A stretch of DNA of 64,000 bases from Streptomyces sp. NBC_00443. Its GTDB lineage: Bacteria > Actinomycetota > Actinomycetes > Streptomycetales > Streptomycetaceae. Made by a program: the position numbers and the translations under genes. Position 1 is the stretch's first letter. Each line of letters starts with the position of its first letter. The notes under the pieces are model-generated. The model did not search any database. It saw only the letters and a list, made by a program, of their open reading frames with translations, and was not told where the DNA came from. Of the stretch, positions 53,078-61,623 are shown piece after piece. The stretch is from assembly GCF_036014175.1 (NCBI RefSeq), contig NZ_CP107917.1, positions 1,364,001 through 1,428,000 of the forward strand, read 5' to 3'.

Positions 53078-54550
53078 ATGTCTCGGAATATTCGTTATGT
53101 ACCCCGGGCCCTCAGTCTGGCCGCCTCCGTGGCGCTCGGCGAGCTGCGCCAGGACCCGGCGCGGGCGGCGCTGCTTGCCGTGCGGCTGGTGCCGGGACGT
53201 GCGCGGCGCGGGTTGCGGCCGTTCGAACGGCGGTTGGCCGGGCGTGCTCTGGCCGCCGGGCCGGCCGCGGCGCCCGCGGCCGTGCGGGTGCCCGCGCCCA
53301 CTGGGCGGTCGTTCTCTCCCGTGCCGGGCCGGGTGCTCCATCTGGTCACCAACGGGCTGCCGTTCCGGCACGCCGGCTACACCGTGCGCACGCAGAAGCT
53401 CGCCGAGGCCCAGCTGTCGGCCGGCCTCGACCCGCATGTCGTGACCCGGATCGGCTTCCCGGTGACCCAGGGGATGCTGGACGCCCGCCCGTCACAGTGC
53501 GTGAACGGCGTCCCGCAGCACCGGCTGCTGCCGCTGCGGCTGCCGTACGGGCAGGCCGCGCTGCTGGCCCGCAACGCCGAGCTGGCCGCCCGGCTGGTGG
53601 AGCGGCTGCGGCCCGCGGTGCTGCATGCCGCGTCGGACCACGGCAACGGGCGCGTGGCGCTCGCCCTGCGGGAGACGTACGGGCTGCCGGTGGTCTACGA
53701 GGTGCGGGGGTTCCTGGAGGAGACGTGGCTGACGCAGGCGCCGGGCCGCAGCCGGGACGACGAGACGTACCGGACGCGACGCGCCCTGGAGACGACCTGC
53801 ATGCGCGAGGCCGACCTGGTGCTGACGCTGGGTGAGGCGATGAAGGCCGAGATCGTGGACCGCGGAGTGCCCGAGGAGCGGGTCCTGATCGCACCCAACG
53901 CCGTCGACGACGACTTCCTGGCCCCACCGCCGGACGGGGCACCCGTGCGCGCCCGGCTCGGCATCGCGCCGGACGAGTTCGTCGTGGGCACGGTCAGCAG
54001 CCTCACCCCGCTCGAGGGCATCGGCACATTGCTCCATGCGGGTGAAGAGCTGATCCGGCGTGGAGTCCCGCTGCGGCTGTTGATCGTCGGCGACGGGCCG
54101 GAGCGCCCCGCGCTGGAGCAACTGGCCGCCCGGCTGGGCCTCGCCGACGGAGCCGTTCTGTTCACCGGCCGGGTGCCGCACGCCCAAGTGCGGGAATTCC
54201 ACGCGGTGTTGGATGTGTTCGCGGTGCCGCGCACCGACGAGCGCGTCTGCCATCTGGTGACTCCGCTCAAGCCGGTCGAGGCGATGGCGAGCGGTGTTCC
54301 GGTGGCCGCGAGCGACGTCACCGCACTGCGAGAACTGGTCGAACCGGAGGTGAACGGAAGGCTAATCAAGCCTGAATCACCATATTCCTGGGCTGATGAG
54401 ATCGAAATACTCCTTTACAGTCGAAAACGGCGCACTGAGTGGGGAGCAGCCGCCCGCGCGACGGTCGCGCGTGACCGCACCTGGAAGCAGGTCGCCGCCA
54501 CAACCCGTGAGGCGTACCGCGCTCTAGGCAGCCTTGATGCGAAGCCTTGA
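53078..54550 (+). CDS. Glycosyltransferase, GT4 family
   Basis: The 490-residue protein is a GT-B transferase: VLHLVTNGLPFRHAGYTVRT at the start of the N-terminal Rossmann domain, then IAPNAVDDDFL, LLIVGDGPERPALEQL, FTGRVPHAQVREFHAVLDVF and the acceptor/nucleotide block PLKPVEAMASGVPVAASD. About 80 N-terminal residues rich in Arg and Ala precede the fold and may contact the membrane. The ATG at 53078 lacks a good ribosome-binding site, so the message may be leaderless or start elsewhere; the frame is open to 52943. The last 60 codons are AT-richer than the rest. Confidence 0.85.
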   Translation: MSRNIRYVPRALSLAASVALGELRQDPARAALLAVRLVPGRARRGLRPFERRLAGRALAAGPAAAPAAVRVPAPTGRSFSPVPGRVLHLVTNGLPFRHAGYTVRTQKLAEAQLSAGLDPHVVTRIGFPVTQGMLDARPSQCVNGVPQHRLLPLRLPYGQAALLARNAELAARLVERLRPAVLHAASDHGNGRVALALRETYGLPVVYEVRGFLEETWLTQAPGRSRDDETYRTRRALETTCMREADLVLTLGEAMKAEIVDRGVPEERVLIAPNAVDDDFLAPPPDGAPVRARLGIAPDEFVVGTVSSLTPLEGIGTLLHAGEELIRRGVPLRLLIVGDGPERPALEQLAARLGLADGAVLFTGRVPHAQVREFHAVLDVFAVPRTDERVCHLVTPLKPVEAMASGVPVAASDVTALRELVEPEVNGRLIKPESPYSWADEIEILLYSRKRRTEWGAAARATVARDRTWKQVAATTREAYRALGSLDAKP

Positions 54551-54578
54551 CGCAAGGCCTTGATGCGGGGTGAGTCCC

Positions 54579-55904
54579 ATGCAGGTCGAACAGACCGGAC
54601 CGCTCGGGGAAGAGAGCGAACCGCTCGGGGAAGCAGAACGGCCCGATCACGTGGATCTGGCGGTGATCGGGCTCGGCTACGTCGGACTGCCGCTTGCGCG
54701 TGAGGCGGCGTCGGTCGGACTGAGAGTCGTCGGGCTGGACCGCGACCTCCGGGTCGTGGAAGCGCTCAACACCGGGCACTCCCATGTCGACGACGTCTCC
54801 GACGAGGACGTCCGCCGGATGCGAGCGGCCGGGTTCAGCGCGTTCACGGACGAGGAATGTCTGGCCCGTGCGCAGAACGTGGTGATCTGTGTGCCGACGC
54901 CGCTCGGCAAGGACGGTGGGCCCGACCTGGCCGCGGTCACCTCCGCCGTGCGGACGGTGGCGGGCCGGCTGCGGCCCGGACAGCTGATCGTGCTGGAGTC
55001 GACCACCTATCCGGGAACCACCGAGGAGGTCGTACGGCCGCTCCTGGAGGAGTCCGGGCTGCGTGTCGGCGTCGACGTCGCGCTGGCGTTCTCGCCCGAG
55101 CGCATCGACCCCGGCAACACCGCGCACGGGCTGCGCACCACGCCGAAGGTGGTCGGCGGCTGCACGCCGTCCTGTGCGGCGCGCGCGGTCGCCTTCTACG
55201 GCAAGCTCGTCGACACCGTCGTCCAGGCGAAGGGCACCCGCGAGGCCGAGATGGCCAAGCTGCTGGAGAACACCTACCGGCATGTGAACATCGCCCTGGT
55301 CAACGAACTCGCCGTGATCAGCCACGAGTTGCATGTCGACCTGTGGGACGCGATCCGCTGCGCCGGCACGAAGCCGTTCGGCTTCCAGGCGTTCCGCCCC
55401 AGTCCCGGGGTCGGCGGACACTGCATCCCCATCGACCCCAACTACCTGTCGTACAAGGTGCGTTCCTCGCTCGGCTACGAGTTCCGTTTCGTGGAGCTCG
55501 CCCAGGAGATCAACCGGCGGATGCCGGAGTACGTGGTGCGCCGCGCCCAGGACCTCCTCAACACCGCCGGCCGTCCGCTGCACGGCTCCCGGGTGCTGCT
55601 GCTCGGCGTCACCTACAAGCCGGACGTGGCCGACCAGCGGGAGTCGCCGGCGCTGCCGGTGGCACGGCTGCTGCGGGAGCGGCAGGCCGAGGTCTGGTTC
55701 CACGACCCGCATGTGCGGGTGTGGTCCGTGGACGGGGCGAGCGTCCCGCGCGTGGACGACGTCATGGCGGCGGTGCGCGAGCACGACCTGACGATCCTGC
55801 TCCAGGACCACTCGGCCTACGACCTGCCGGCCCTGGGCGACACGGCCCGGATGCTGTTCGACACGCGGGGGCGGATCTTCCGGCCCGATGTCGAGGTGCT
55901 GTGA
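54579..55904 (+). CDS. UDP-N-acetylhexosamine 6-dehydrogenase (WecC/WbpA-like)
   Basis: The 441-residue enzyme oxidises C6 of a UDP-sugar to the uronic acid with NAD+. The nucleotide loop is VIGLGYVGLPLAREAASVG, and ESTTYPGTTEEVV, FSPERIDPGN and the catalytic cysteine in GVGGHCIPIDPNY are present. The pattern is closer to UDP-HexNAc dehydrogenases (WecC, WbpA) than to UDP-glucose dehydrogenase. With WecB this would give UDP-ManNAcA, though UDP-GlcNAcA cannot be excluded. GTG 54570 is an alternative start; ATG 54579 has GGGGTGA better placed. Confidence 0.88.
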   Translation: MQVEQTGPLGEESEPLGEAERPDHVDLAVIGLGYVGLPLAREAASVGLRVVGLDRDLRVVEALNTGHSHVDDVSDEDVRRMRAAGFSAFTDEECLARAQNVVICVPTPLGKDGGPDLAAVTSAVRTVAGRLRPGQLIVLESTTYPGTTEEVVRPLLEESGLRVGVDVALAFSPERIDPGNTAHGLRTTPKVVGGCTPSCAARAVAFYGKLVDTVVQAKGTREAEMAKLLENTYRHVNIALVNELAVISHELHVDLWDAIRCAGTKPFGFQAFRPSPGVGGHCIPIDPNYLSYKVRSSLGYEFRFVELAQEINRRMPEYVVRRAQDLLNTAGRPLHGSRVLLLGVTYKPDVADQRESPALPVARLLRERQAEVWFHDPHVRVWSVDGASVPRVDDVMAAVREHDLTILLQDHSAYDLPALGDTARMLFDTRGRIFRPDVEVL

Positions 55905-55973
55905 CCGCCGCCTGATGCTCTCGCTGCCGTCCGCAGGTGGCCGTCGCTCTCGGGACCGTCGAAAGGTGCACTG

Positions 55974-57107
55974 ATGCGGATACTCGTCGTCACCGTCGTC
56001 CACCACCCCGAGGACGCGCGGATCCTGCACCGGGAGATCGCCGCCCTGCGGCAGCGCGGCCACAAGGTCGTCTACGCGGCGCCGTTCGCGGCCCGGGAGA
56101 TGACACCGCGACCGTACGTCGAGGGCGTGGACCTGCCCCGGGCCGCCGGCCGGGACCGCCGTGCGGCCCTGCGCGCGGCCCGCACGCTGCTCGCACAGCG
56201 GGGGCCCAGGGCGGATGTCGTCCTGCTGCACGACCCGGAGTTGCTGCTCACGCTGCCCGGCACCCTGCGCCGTTGGCGACGCGGCGGACGCGCCCCCGTC
56301 ACCGTGTGGGACGTGCACGAGGACACGGCGGCGGCGCTGGTGATGAAACGCTGGGTGCCACGGCCGCTGCGGCCGCCGCTGCGACTGGCCGTACGGGCCG
56401 TGGAACGACTGGCGGAACGGCATCTGCGGCTGCTGCTCGCCGAGGACGCCTACCAGCAGCGCTTCCGCCACACCCACCCCGTCGTGGGGAACCTAGCGAC
56501 GGTGCCGGCCGAGCCCCCAGAGCCGCCGGGCGACGACCGGGTCGTCTACCTCGGGCATCTGTCGCGGGCTCGCGGCGCTCTGGAGCTCATCGAAACGGCC
56601 CGGCTGCTGGGCCCCGACGTGCACGTCGAGGTGATCGGCGCGGCGGACCCCGAGGTGCGGGACGCACTCACCGAGGCCGACCGGGACGGCGTACTGCGCT
56701 GGCACGGCTACCTGCCCAACGACCGCGCCCTCGGCCTGCTCTCCGGCGCCCTGGCCGGCCTCTCCCTCCTGCACGACCAGCCCAACTACCGCCACTCACG
56801 GCCCACCAAGGTCGTGGAGTACATGGCCCACGGCGTCCCCGTCGTCACCACACCCACCCCCCTCGCGACCGACCTGGTCGAACGCTACGGTTGCGGCCTC
56901 GTCGTCCCCTACGGCGATCCCGCATCGGCGGCAGAGGCCGTACGACACCTGCGCACCGACCCTGACCTGCGCCTGCGCGCAGCCACGCAGGGGTGGGAGG
57001 CGGCGCTGTCGGACCTCAACTGGTCCGACCACGCCACCGAGTTCGTGATGTGCCTGGAGTCCTGGGTGAAGGAGGCGACCGCGCCCCCGACACCCGCCAT
57101 GCGGTGA
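55974..57107 (+). CDS. Glycosyltransferase, GT4-like
   Basis: The 377-residue protein opens with MRILVVTVVHHPEDARILHR, typical of GT-B transferases that process surface glycans. In its C-terminal half are RVVYLGHLSRARGALELIE, RWHGYLPNDRALGLLSGALA and PTKVVEYMAHGVPVVTTPTP, the nucleotide-sugar binding block. It is cytoplasmic. It follows the dehydrogenase by 69 bp and may transfer the uronic acid it makes. Confidence 0.85.
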   Translation: MRILVVTVVHHPEDARILHREIAALRQRGHKVVYAAPFAAREMTPRPYVEGVDLPRAAGRDRRAALRAARTLLAQRGPRADVVLLHDPELLLTLPGTLRRWRRGGRAPVTVWDVHEDTAAALVMKRWVPRPLRPPLRLAVRAVERLAERHLRLLLAEDAYQQRFRHTHPVVGNLATVPAEPPEPPGDDRVVYLGHLSRARGALELIETARLLGPDVHVEVIGAADPEVRDALTEADRDGVLRWHGYLPNDRALGLLSGALAGLSLLHDQPNYRHSRPTKVVEYMAHGVPVVTTPTPLATDLVERYGCGLVVPYGDPASAAEAVRHLRTDPDLRLRAATQGWEAALSDLNWSDHATEFVMCLESWVKEATAPPTPAMR

Positions 57108-57160
57108 CGGGACGAGCCTCCCGTCCCGGACCATGGCCGCCCGGAAGTCGGCCTTGCCCG

Positions 57161-57197
57161 TAGACACTGTCTACTCGATCATGGTAGACAGTGTCTA
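57161..57197. promoter_or_regulatory. Twin palindromic operators of the TetR/MFS unit
   Basis: TAGACA-C-TGTCTA at 57161-57173 and TAGACA-G-TGTCTA at 57185-57197 are each perfect 13-bp palindromes and are reverse complements of each other. Their centres are 24 bp apart. The second ends on the first base of the TetR ATG, so binding should directly block the transcript. TAGACA at 57185 might also serve as the -10, giving a leaderless message. Confidence 0.85.
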
Positions 57198-57793
57198 TGT
57201 CCATGCCTGAGCAGGAATCCGATACGGGGCTGCGGGCCCGGCTGGTCGACGTCGGAGTGGAGCTGGTAACGCGGGAGGGCGTGCAGGCGCTCACTCTGCG
57301 GGAGATCGCCCGCCGGGCAGGCGTCTCGCACGGGGCGCCGCGCCGCTACTTCCCCACCCACCTGGAGCTGCTCTCGGCGATCGCCCGCCGCGGCTTCGGC
57401 GAGCTGACGGAGCGGGCTGCCGAGGCGGCGGCGAGCAGCGACGGTCCTGCGCCGGCACGAGAGCAGCTGACCGCACTGGGCCGCGTCTACCTGGAGTTCG
57501 CGCTCGGCAACCCCGGCATGTACGAGCTGATGTTCCGTCATGATCTGCTGGAGAGCGGCCACTTGGGGCTGCGGGACACCAGCCTCCCCCTCTTCGGCCG
57601 ACTCGTGGATCTCGTCGGCCAGGTGCGCCCCGACGCCGACTCCCGTCTCGTCGCGGGGGCGCTGTGGGCCAACCTGCACGGCATCGCCCAGCTGTGGGGC
57701 TGGGGCAGCCTCCAACTCGCCACGGGCGCCGACGGCTTCGTACCTATGCTGCGGTCGGCCCTGGAAGCCCACCTCGGGGCGGAGAGCGAGTGA
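57197..57793 (+). CDS. TetR-family regulator
   Basis: The 198-residue protein has the helix-turn-helix TLREIARRAGVSHGAPRRYF near residues 34-53 and a helical C-terminal domain of the TetR_C type (YLEFALGNPGMYELMFRHDLL). It is followed, with a 4-bp overlap, by an MFS exporter gene, the classic efflux repressor pair. Twin palindromes upstream are its likely operator. The GTG at 57191 lies within the second palindrome; ATG 57197 or 57203 is more likely. Confidence 0.9.
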   Translation: MSMPEQESDTGLRARLVDVGVELVTREGVQALTLREIARRAGVSHGAPRRYFPTHLELLSAIARRGFGELTERAAEAAASSDGPAPAREQLTALGRVYLEFALGNPGMYELMFRHDLLESGHLGLRDTSLPLFGRLVDLVGQVRPDADSRLVAGALWANLHGIAQLWGWGSLQLATGADGFVPMLRSALEAHLGAESE

Positions 57794-59151
57794 ACCCGCG
57801 TCTCACCCTCGCGAGCAGCATCGTCGGAGCCGTGATCGTCGCGCTCGACGGCACCGTCCTGACCGTCGCCCAGCCCGCCCTGCAACGCGACCTGGGCGCC
57901 TCCTTCGCACAGGTCCAGTGGACCAGCACCGGCTATCTCATCGCGGTGGCAAGCCTGTTGGTGTTCGCCGGTCGGCTCGGCGACCGGTACGGGCACCACC
58001 GGCTCTTCGGCATCGGGATGCTCGGTTTCGGGGCCGCGTCGGCCGGTATCGCGCTGGCGCCCGGCGTCGGATGGGTGATCGGGCTGCGGGTCGTGCAGGG
58101 CGTGTTCGGGGCGTTGCTTCAGCCGGCCACGCTGGGGATGCTGCGGGCCGCGTTCCCGCCCGACCGGCTGCGGACGCCGATCGCCGTGCGGACGGCCGCG
58201 ATCGGGGTGGCGGCCGCTGCCGGGCCGGTGGTGGGCGGTGCGCTGGTGGCGGGGCCGGGCTGGCGGGCGGTGTTCCTGCTGAACGTCGCGCCCGCCCTCG
58301 TCCTCGGCGTGCTCGCCCTCGCCGTCCGTCGTCCCCCGCGCACCACCTCCCCCGCCCGGCTCGACCTGCCCGGCGCCCTCCTGCTCGCGGTGACCCTGGC
58401 CTGCCTGGTCCACGCCCTCGTCGCGCTGCCGGGATGGGGCTGGACCGCCGCCACCGCCGCGGTCACGGGTGCCCTCTTCGTCCGGCACGAGCGCCGCGCC
58501 CCGAGCCCGCTGCTGCCTCCGGACGTCATCGGGTCGACTGCGGTCGGCTCGGCGCTCGGCATGCTGGTCGCCGCGTCGGCGGCGCTGAACGGCGCGCTGT
58601 TCGTCGGCACGTTCCTGTTGCAGGACACGCTCGGCATGGACGCGTTCCGCAGCGCCCTGGTCAGCCTGCCGCTCGCCCTGGTGATGGTCCTCGCGGCGGC
58701 CATCTGCGCGGTGCTGCTGCGCCGGGCCGGGTCCCGCCGTACGACCATGGCCGCGATGGCGCTGCTCGCGCTCGGGATCCTCGTACTCTCCCGCACGGGC
58801 GCCACTCCCGCTCTGTGCGCCGGGTTCGCCCTGGTGGGGGCCGGGTTCGGCACGGTGATGGTGGCGGCGACCCATGTCGTCGTACGCGAGGCGGCCGTCG
58901 AGTCGGCCGGTGTGGCGGGCGGGCTGCAGCAGACCGCGATGAACGTCGGACCGGTGCTGGGCGTGGCCGCTGCGACCGCTCTGATGGGGTCCGGCGACGG
59001 CCCTGAGCTGCCGCTGAGCCTCCTCGCCGCCCTCGCCCTGGCCGGTGCGGCGCTGGGACGGGGGCTGCCGGGGGTGCAGGGGGTGCAGGGCGCGACGATC
59101 GACGATCATGGTCAATCGCGGGACCGTACACGCGTTCCTGCGCGACGATGA
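57790..59151 (+). CDS. MFS drug-type exporter (EmrB/QacA-like)
   Basis: The 453-residue membrane protein has VALDGTVLTVAQPALQRDLG at the first helix, the QWTSTGYL motif near residue 45, GRLGDRYGHHRLFG at the loop and LQPATLGMLRAAFP, all typical of the multidrug exporters with 12-14 helices. GTG 57790 overlaps the TetR stop by 4 bp, so the two are one unit. Substrate is unknown. The C-terminal about 15 residues after GLPG have no family similarity and may be an artefact of the stop position. Confidence 0.88.
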   Translation: MNPRLTLASSIVGAVIVALDGTVLTVAQPALQRDLGASFAQVQWTSTGYLIAVASLLVFAGRLGDRYGHHRLFGIGMLGFGAASAGIALAPGVGWVIGLRVVQGVFGALLQPATLGMLRAAFPPDRLRTPIAVRTAAIGVAAAAGPVVGGALVAGPGWRAVFLLNVAPALVLGVLALAVRRPPRTTSPARLDLPGALLLAVTLACLVHALVALPGWGWTAATAAVTGALFVRHERRAPSPLLPPDVIGSTAVGSALGMLVAASAALNGALFVGTFLLQDTLGMDAFRSALVSLPLALVMVLAAAICAVLLRRAGSRRTTMAAMALLALGILVLSRTGATPALCAGFALVGAGFGTVMVAATHVVVREAAVESAGVAGGLQQTAMNVGPVLGVAAATALMGSGDGPELPLSLLAALALAGAALGRGLPGVQGVQGATIDDHGQSRDRTRVPARR

Positions 59152-59215
59152 GTCTGAGGCCGTTCCGGCGGGGTATGCCGGACCGCACCTCGTCGTTCGT
59201 ATTCGGAGGAGAGCG

Positions 59216-60448
59216 ATGGCACTGCTGAGACAAGAGGTCGACCCGGGTGAGGTCGGGCTGGACGCGAAGGCGCTGGACCGCCTCGACCAGTACTTCGCCC
59301 ACTACGTCGACGAGGGGCGGATACCCGGCTACCTGGTGGCCGTCGCCCGCCGCGGACGCGTCGCCCACCTCACCACGCACGGCCACCGGGACATCGCGGC
59401 CGGCCTCCCCGTCGAGGCGGACACGCTGTGGCGGATCTACTCCATGACCAAACCGGTCACCTCGGTCGCCGCGCTGCTGCTGGTCGAGGAGGGCAGGCTG
59501 TCGCTCGACGACCCGGTCGGCCGCCATCTGCCCGCCTTCGCCGAGCCCCGGGTGTACGTGAGCGGATCCGGCACCGACACGGTGACCCGGCCGGCCGGCG
59601 GGCCGCTGACCGTCCGGCATCTGATGACCCACACCGCCGGGCTGACCTTCGCCTTCTACCGCACGCATCCCGTCGACGCCCTCTACCGCGACGCCAACCT
59701 GGATTCGGCGGTGCTGCCCGGCTCCGACCTGGCCGGGACGGTCGACGTGTACGCGAGCCTGCCCCTGCAGTTCGAGCCGGGGACGCAGTGGAACTACTCG
59801 GTCGCCTCCAACGTCCTGGGCCGGGTCATCGAGGTGGTGTCCGGGCAGCCGCTCGACGAGTTCTTCGCCGAGCGGATCTTCCGGCCGCTCGGGATGACCG
59901 ACGCGGGGTTCTGCGTGAGCGGCGAACAGGCCGACAGGCTCTCCGAGTTGTACGGCGAGACCGAGCAAGGCGGCATCGAGCCGATCCCCGGCCTCCCGCT
60001 GCACGGCCGGCCCCGCTTCCTGTCCGGCAGCGGCGGCATGGCGGCGTCCGCGCACGACGTCCACCGCTTCATGGAACTGCTGCGCCGCCGCGGCGAACTG
60101 GACGGCACCCGTCTGCTGAGCCCCGAGACCGTGGACCTGATGACGTCCAACCACCTCCCGGGCGGCGCCGACCTGCGGTCCTTCGGCAGCCGCCCCGCCC
60201 ATGACGAGCCCGGCAACGACGGCCTCGGCTTCGGCCTCGGCGTCTCCGTGGTGATCGACCCGACTCGCACGAGGGCGCCGGCCGGCCTCGGCACGTATGG
60301 CTGGAGCGGCGTGGCGACCACCACGTTCTGGGTCGACCCGGGCCACGATCTGACGGTGCAGTTCATGACCCAGGTGCGGCCGAAGACCTCGCACACGATG
60401 TTCCAGGACCTCAAGCGCCTTGTACACGAGGCCGTCACGGCGGACTGA
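59216..60448 (+). CDS. Serine hydrolase of the beta-lactamase/class C superfamily (esterase-like)
   Basis: The 410-residue protein has the S-x-x-K motif in IYSMTKPVTSVAALLL (about residue 80), the Y-S-x motif in WNYSVASNVLGRVIE and a GWSGVATTTF block that replaces the usual KTG. The pattern fits EstB-like esterases and penicillin-binding-protein relatives rather than a resistance beta-lactamase. No signal peptide is seen, so it is probably cytoplasmic. ATG 59216 with GGAGGAG upstream is the start; the frame open to 59045 overlaps the exporter gene. Confidence 0.88.
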   Translation: MALLRQEVDPGEVGLDAKALDRLDQYFAHYVDEGRIPGYLVAVARRGRVAHLTTHGHRDIAAGLPVEADTLWRIYSMTKPVTSVAALLLVEEGRLSLDDPVGRHLPAFAEPRVYVSGSGTDTVTRPAGGPLTVRHLMTHTAGLTFAFYRTHPVDALYRDANLDSAVLPGSDLAGTVDVYASLPLQFEPGTQWNYSVASNVLGRVIEVVSGQPLDEFFAERIFRPLGMTDAGFCVSGEQADRLSELYGETEQGGIEPIPGLPLHGRPRFLSGSGGMAASAHDVHRFMELLRRRGELDGTRLLSPETVDLMTSNHLPGGADLRSFGSRPAHDEPGNDGLGFGLGVSVVIDPTRTRAPAGLGTYGWSGVATTTFWVDPGHDLTVQFMTQVRPKTSHTMFQDLKRLVHEAVTAD

Positions 60449-60459
60449 GCCGCCGCGGG

Positions 60460-61623
60460 TCACCGGTCCACGCGCAGGGTGAACTCCACTCCTTCCAGGG
60501 CGAGTTCGCGCAGCCACTCCTCCGAGCGGGCCGCCGTCTCGGCGGCACGGTTCAGGCCCGTCGGCAGGGAGCCGTCCAGAATGTGCCGGACGCCGAGAGC
60601 GAGGGGGCGCGAGACGCAGCGGGCCATGGCGCTCTCCTCCGCGTCCCCCACGAGGTCCAGCAGGTAACTGCCGGACCAGCTCTGCCCGCCCCCGCCGCGC
60701 ACATCGAGCGACACCGCGAGAACGACCCGGTCCCGGTCGGCGTCCGTGGTGGGGTAGGCCGCCGCCAACTCCCCTGCCAGGGCCGCGATCCGGGCGTCGT
60801 CACCCGCCTTCAGCTCCTCGAAGACGGCGTCCCAGGCCTGCAGCCAGCCCTCCAGGCGCAGGGTGCCCCGCACGAAGGTCTGTGCTTTCCACGCGGGCGG
60901 CAGTCCGTACTGCTCGACGAACGGAACGCTGTCGCGGTTGGGGTAGACCTCGAACGCCTCCCCGTCGACGACGTGCCGCCGCGTCACCTCCCACGGCCGC
61001 TCGGCGACGGTCTCGGCACCGTCCTTGAGGTAACGGGCCGGTGCGCGCAGGGCGTTGAGAACCCCGGCGGGCGCCCAGCTGAAGCGGTACCTGAAGTCGT
61101 TCGGGACGGCGGGGACACCGCCGCAGTACGAGGTGAGGCTGTACGAGGCGGCCGTGTCGTCACCGACGGCCGCCCGGGCGCGGCCGACCAGGCAGTGGGC
61201 GAAGAGGTGGTCGATGCCCGGGTCGAGGCCGGCCTCGGTGAGGACGACGAGCCCGGCCGCCTCGGCCGCGGGCACCTGTTCGAGGACGGCGTCCGACACA
61301 TAGCTGGAGCAGGCGAAGTGGGCCTGCTCCTGGATGCAGGCCGCCAGCAGCCCGGCGTGCTCGGGCGCCGGCAGCATCGATACGACCACGTCGCCCGGCG
61401 CCAGTTCGGCCGTGAGCGCGGGGAGCGTGTACGCGCGGGGCTCGGCGCGTCCGGTGAGGCCCAGCCTCTTCAGGGCGTCGGCGGCGCGGTCCGTGGTGCG
61501 GTGCCACAGCCGTACGCGGTCGCCCGTGTCGCACAGCCGGGCCAGACCGCTGCCGGTGGACAGACCGGCGCCGACCCAGTGGACGGTGCCGCTCGCGGGC
61601 ACCCGTGCGGAGCTGTCAGCCAT
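60460..61623 (-). CDS. Saccharopine dehydrogenase family protein (saccharopine reductase-like)
   Basis: This 387-residue protein has a Rossmann start (GTVHWVGAGLSTGSGLARL), VVSMLPAPEHAGLLAACI and LTEAGLDPGIDHLFAH, typical of the saccharopine dehydrogenase fold of the LYS9 type. The family interconverts saccharopine with aminoadipate semialdehyde and glutamate. The upstream neighbour is a LYS1-type enzyme, so the two may work as sequential steps linking lysine and aminoadipate semialdehyde. ATG 61623 lies within 8 bp of the upstream gene's end, with AGGGGAG ahead. Confidence 0.83.
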   Translation of the reverse strand: MADSSARVPASGTVHWVGAGLSTGSGLARLCDTGDRVRLWHRTTDRAADALKRLGLTGRAEPRAYTLPALTAELAPGDVVVSMLPAPEHAGLLAACIQEQAHFACSSYVSDAVLEQVPAAEAAGLVVLTEAGLDPGIDHLFAHCLVGRARAAVGDDTAASYSLTSYCGGVPAVPNDFRYRFSWAPAGVLNALRAPARYLKDGAETVAERPWEVTRRHVVDGEAFEVYPNRDSVPFVEQYGLPPAWKAQTFVRGTLRLEGWLQAWDAVFEELKAGDDARIAALAGELAAAYPTTDADRDRVVLAVSLDVRGGGGQSWSGSYLLDLVGDAEESAMARCVSRPLALGVRHILDGSLPTGLNRAAETAARSEEWLRELALEGVEFTLRVDR

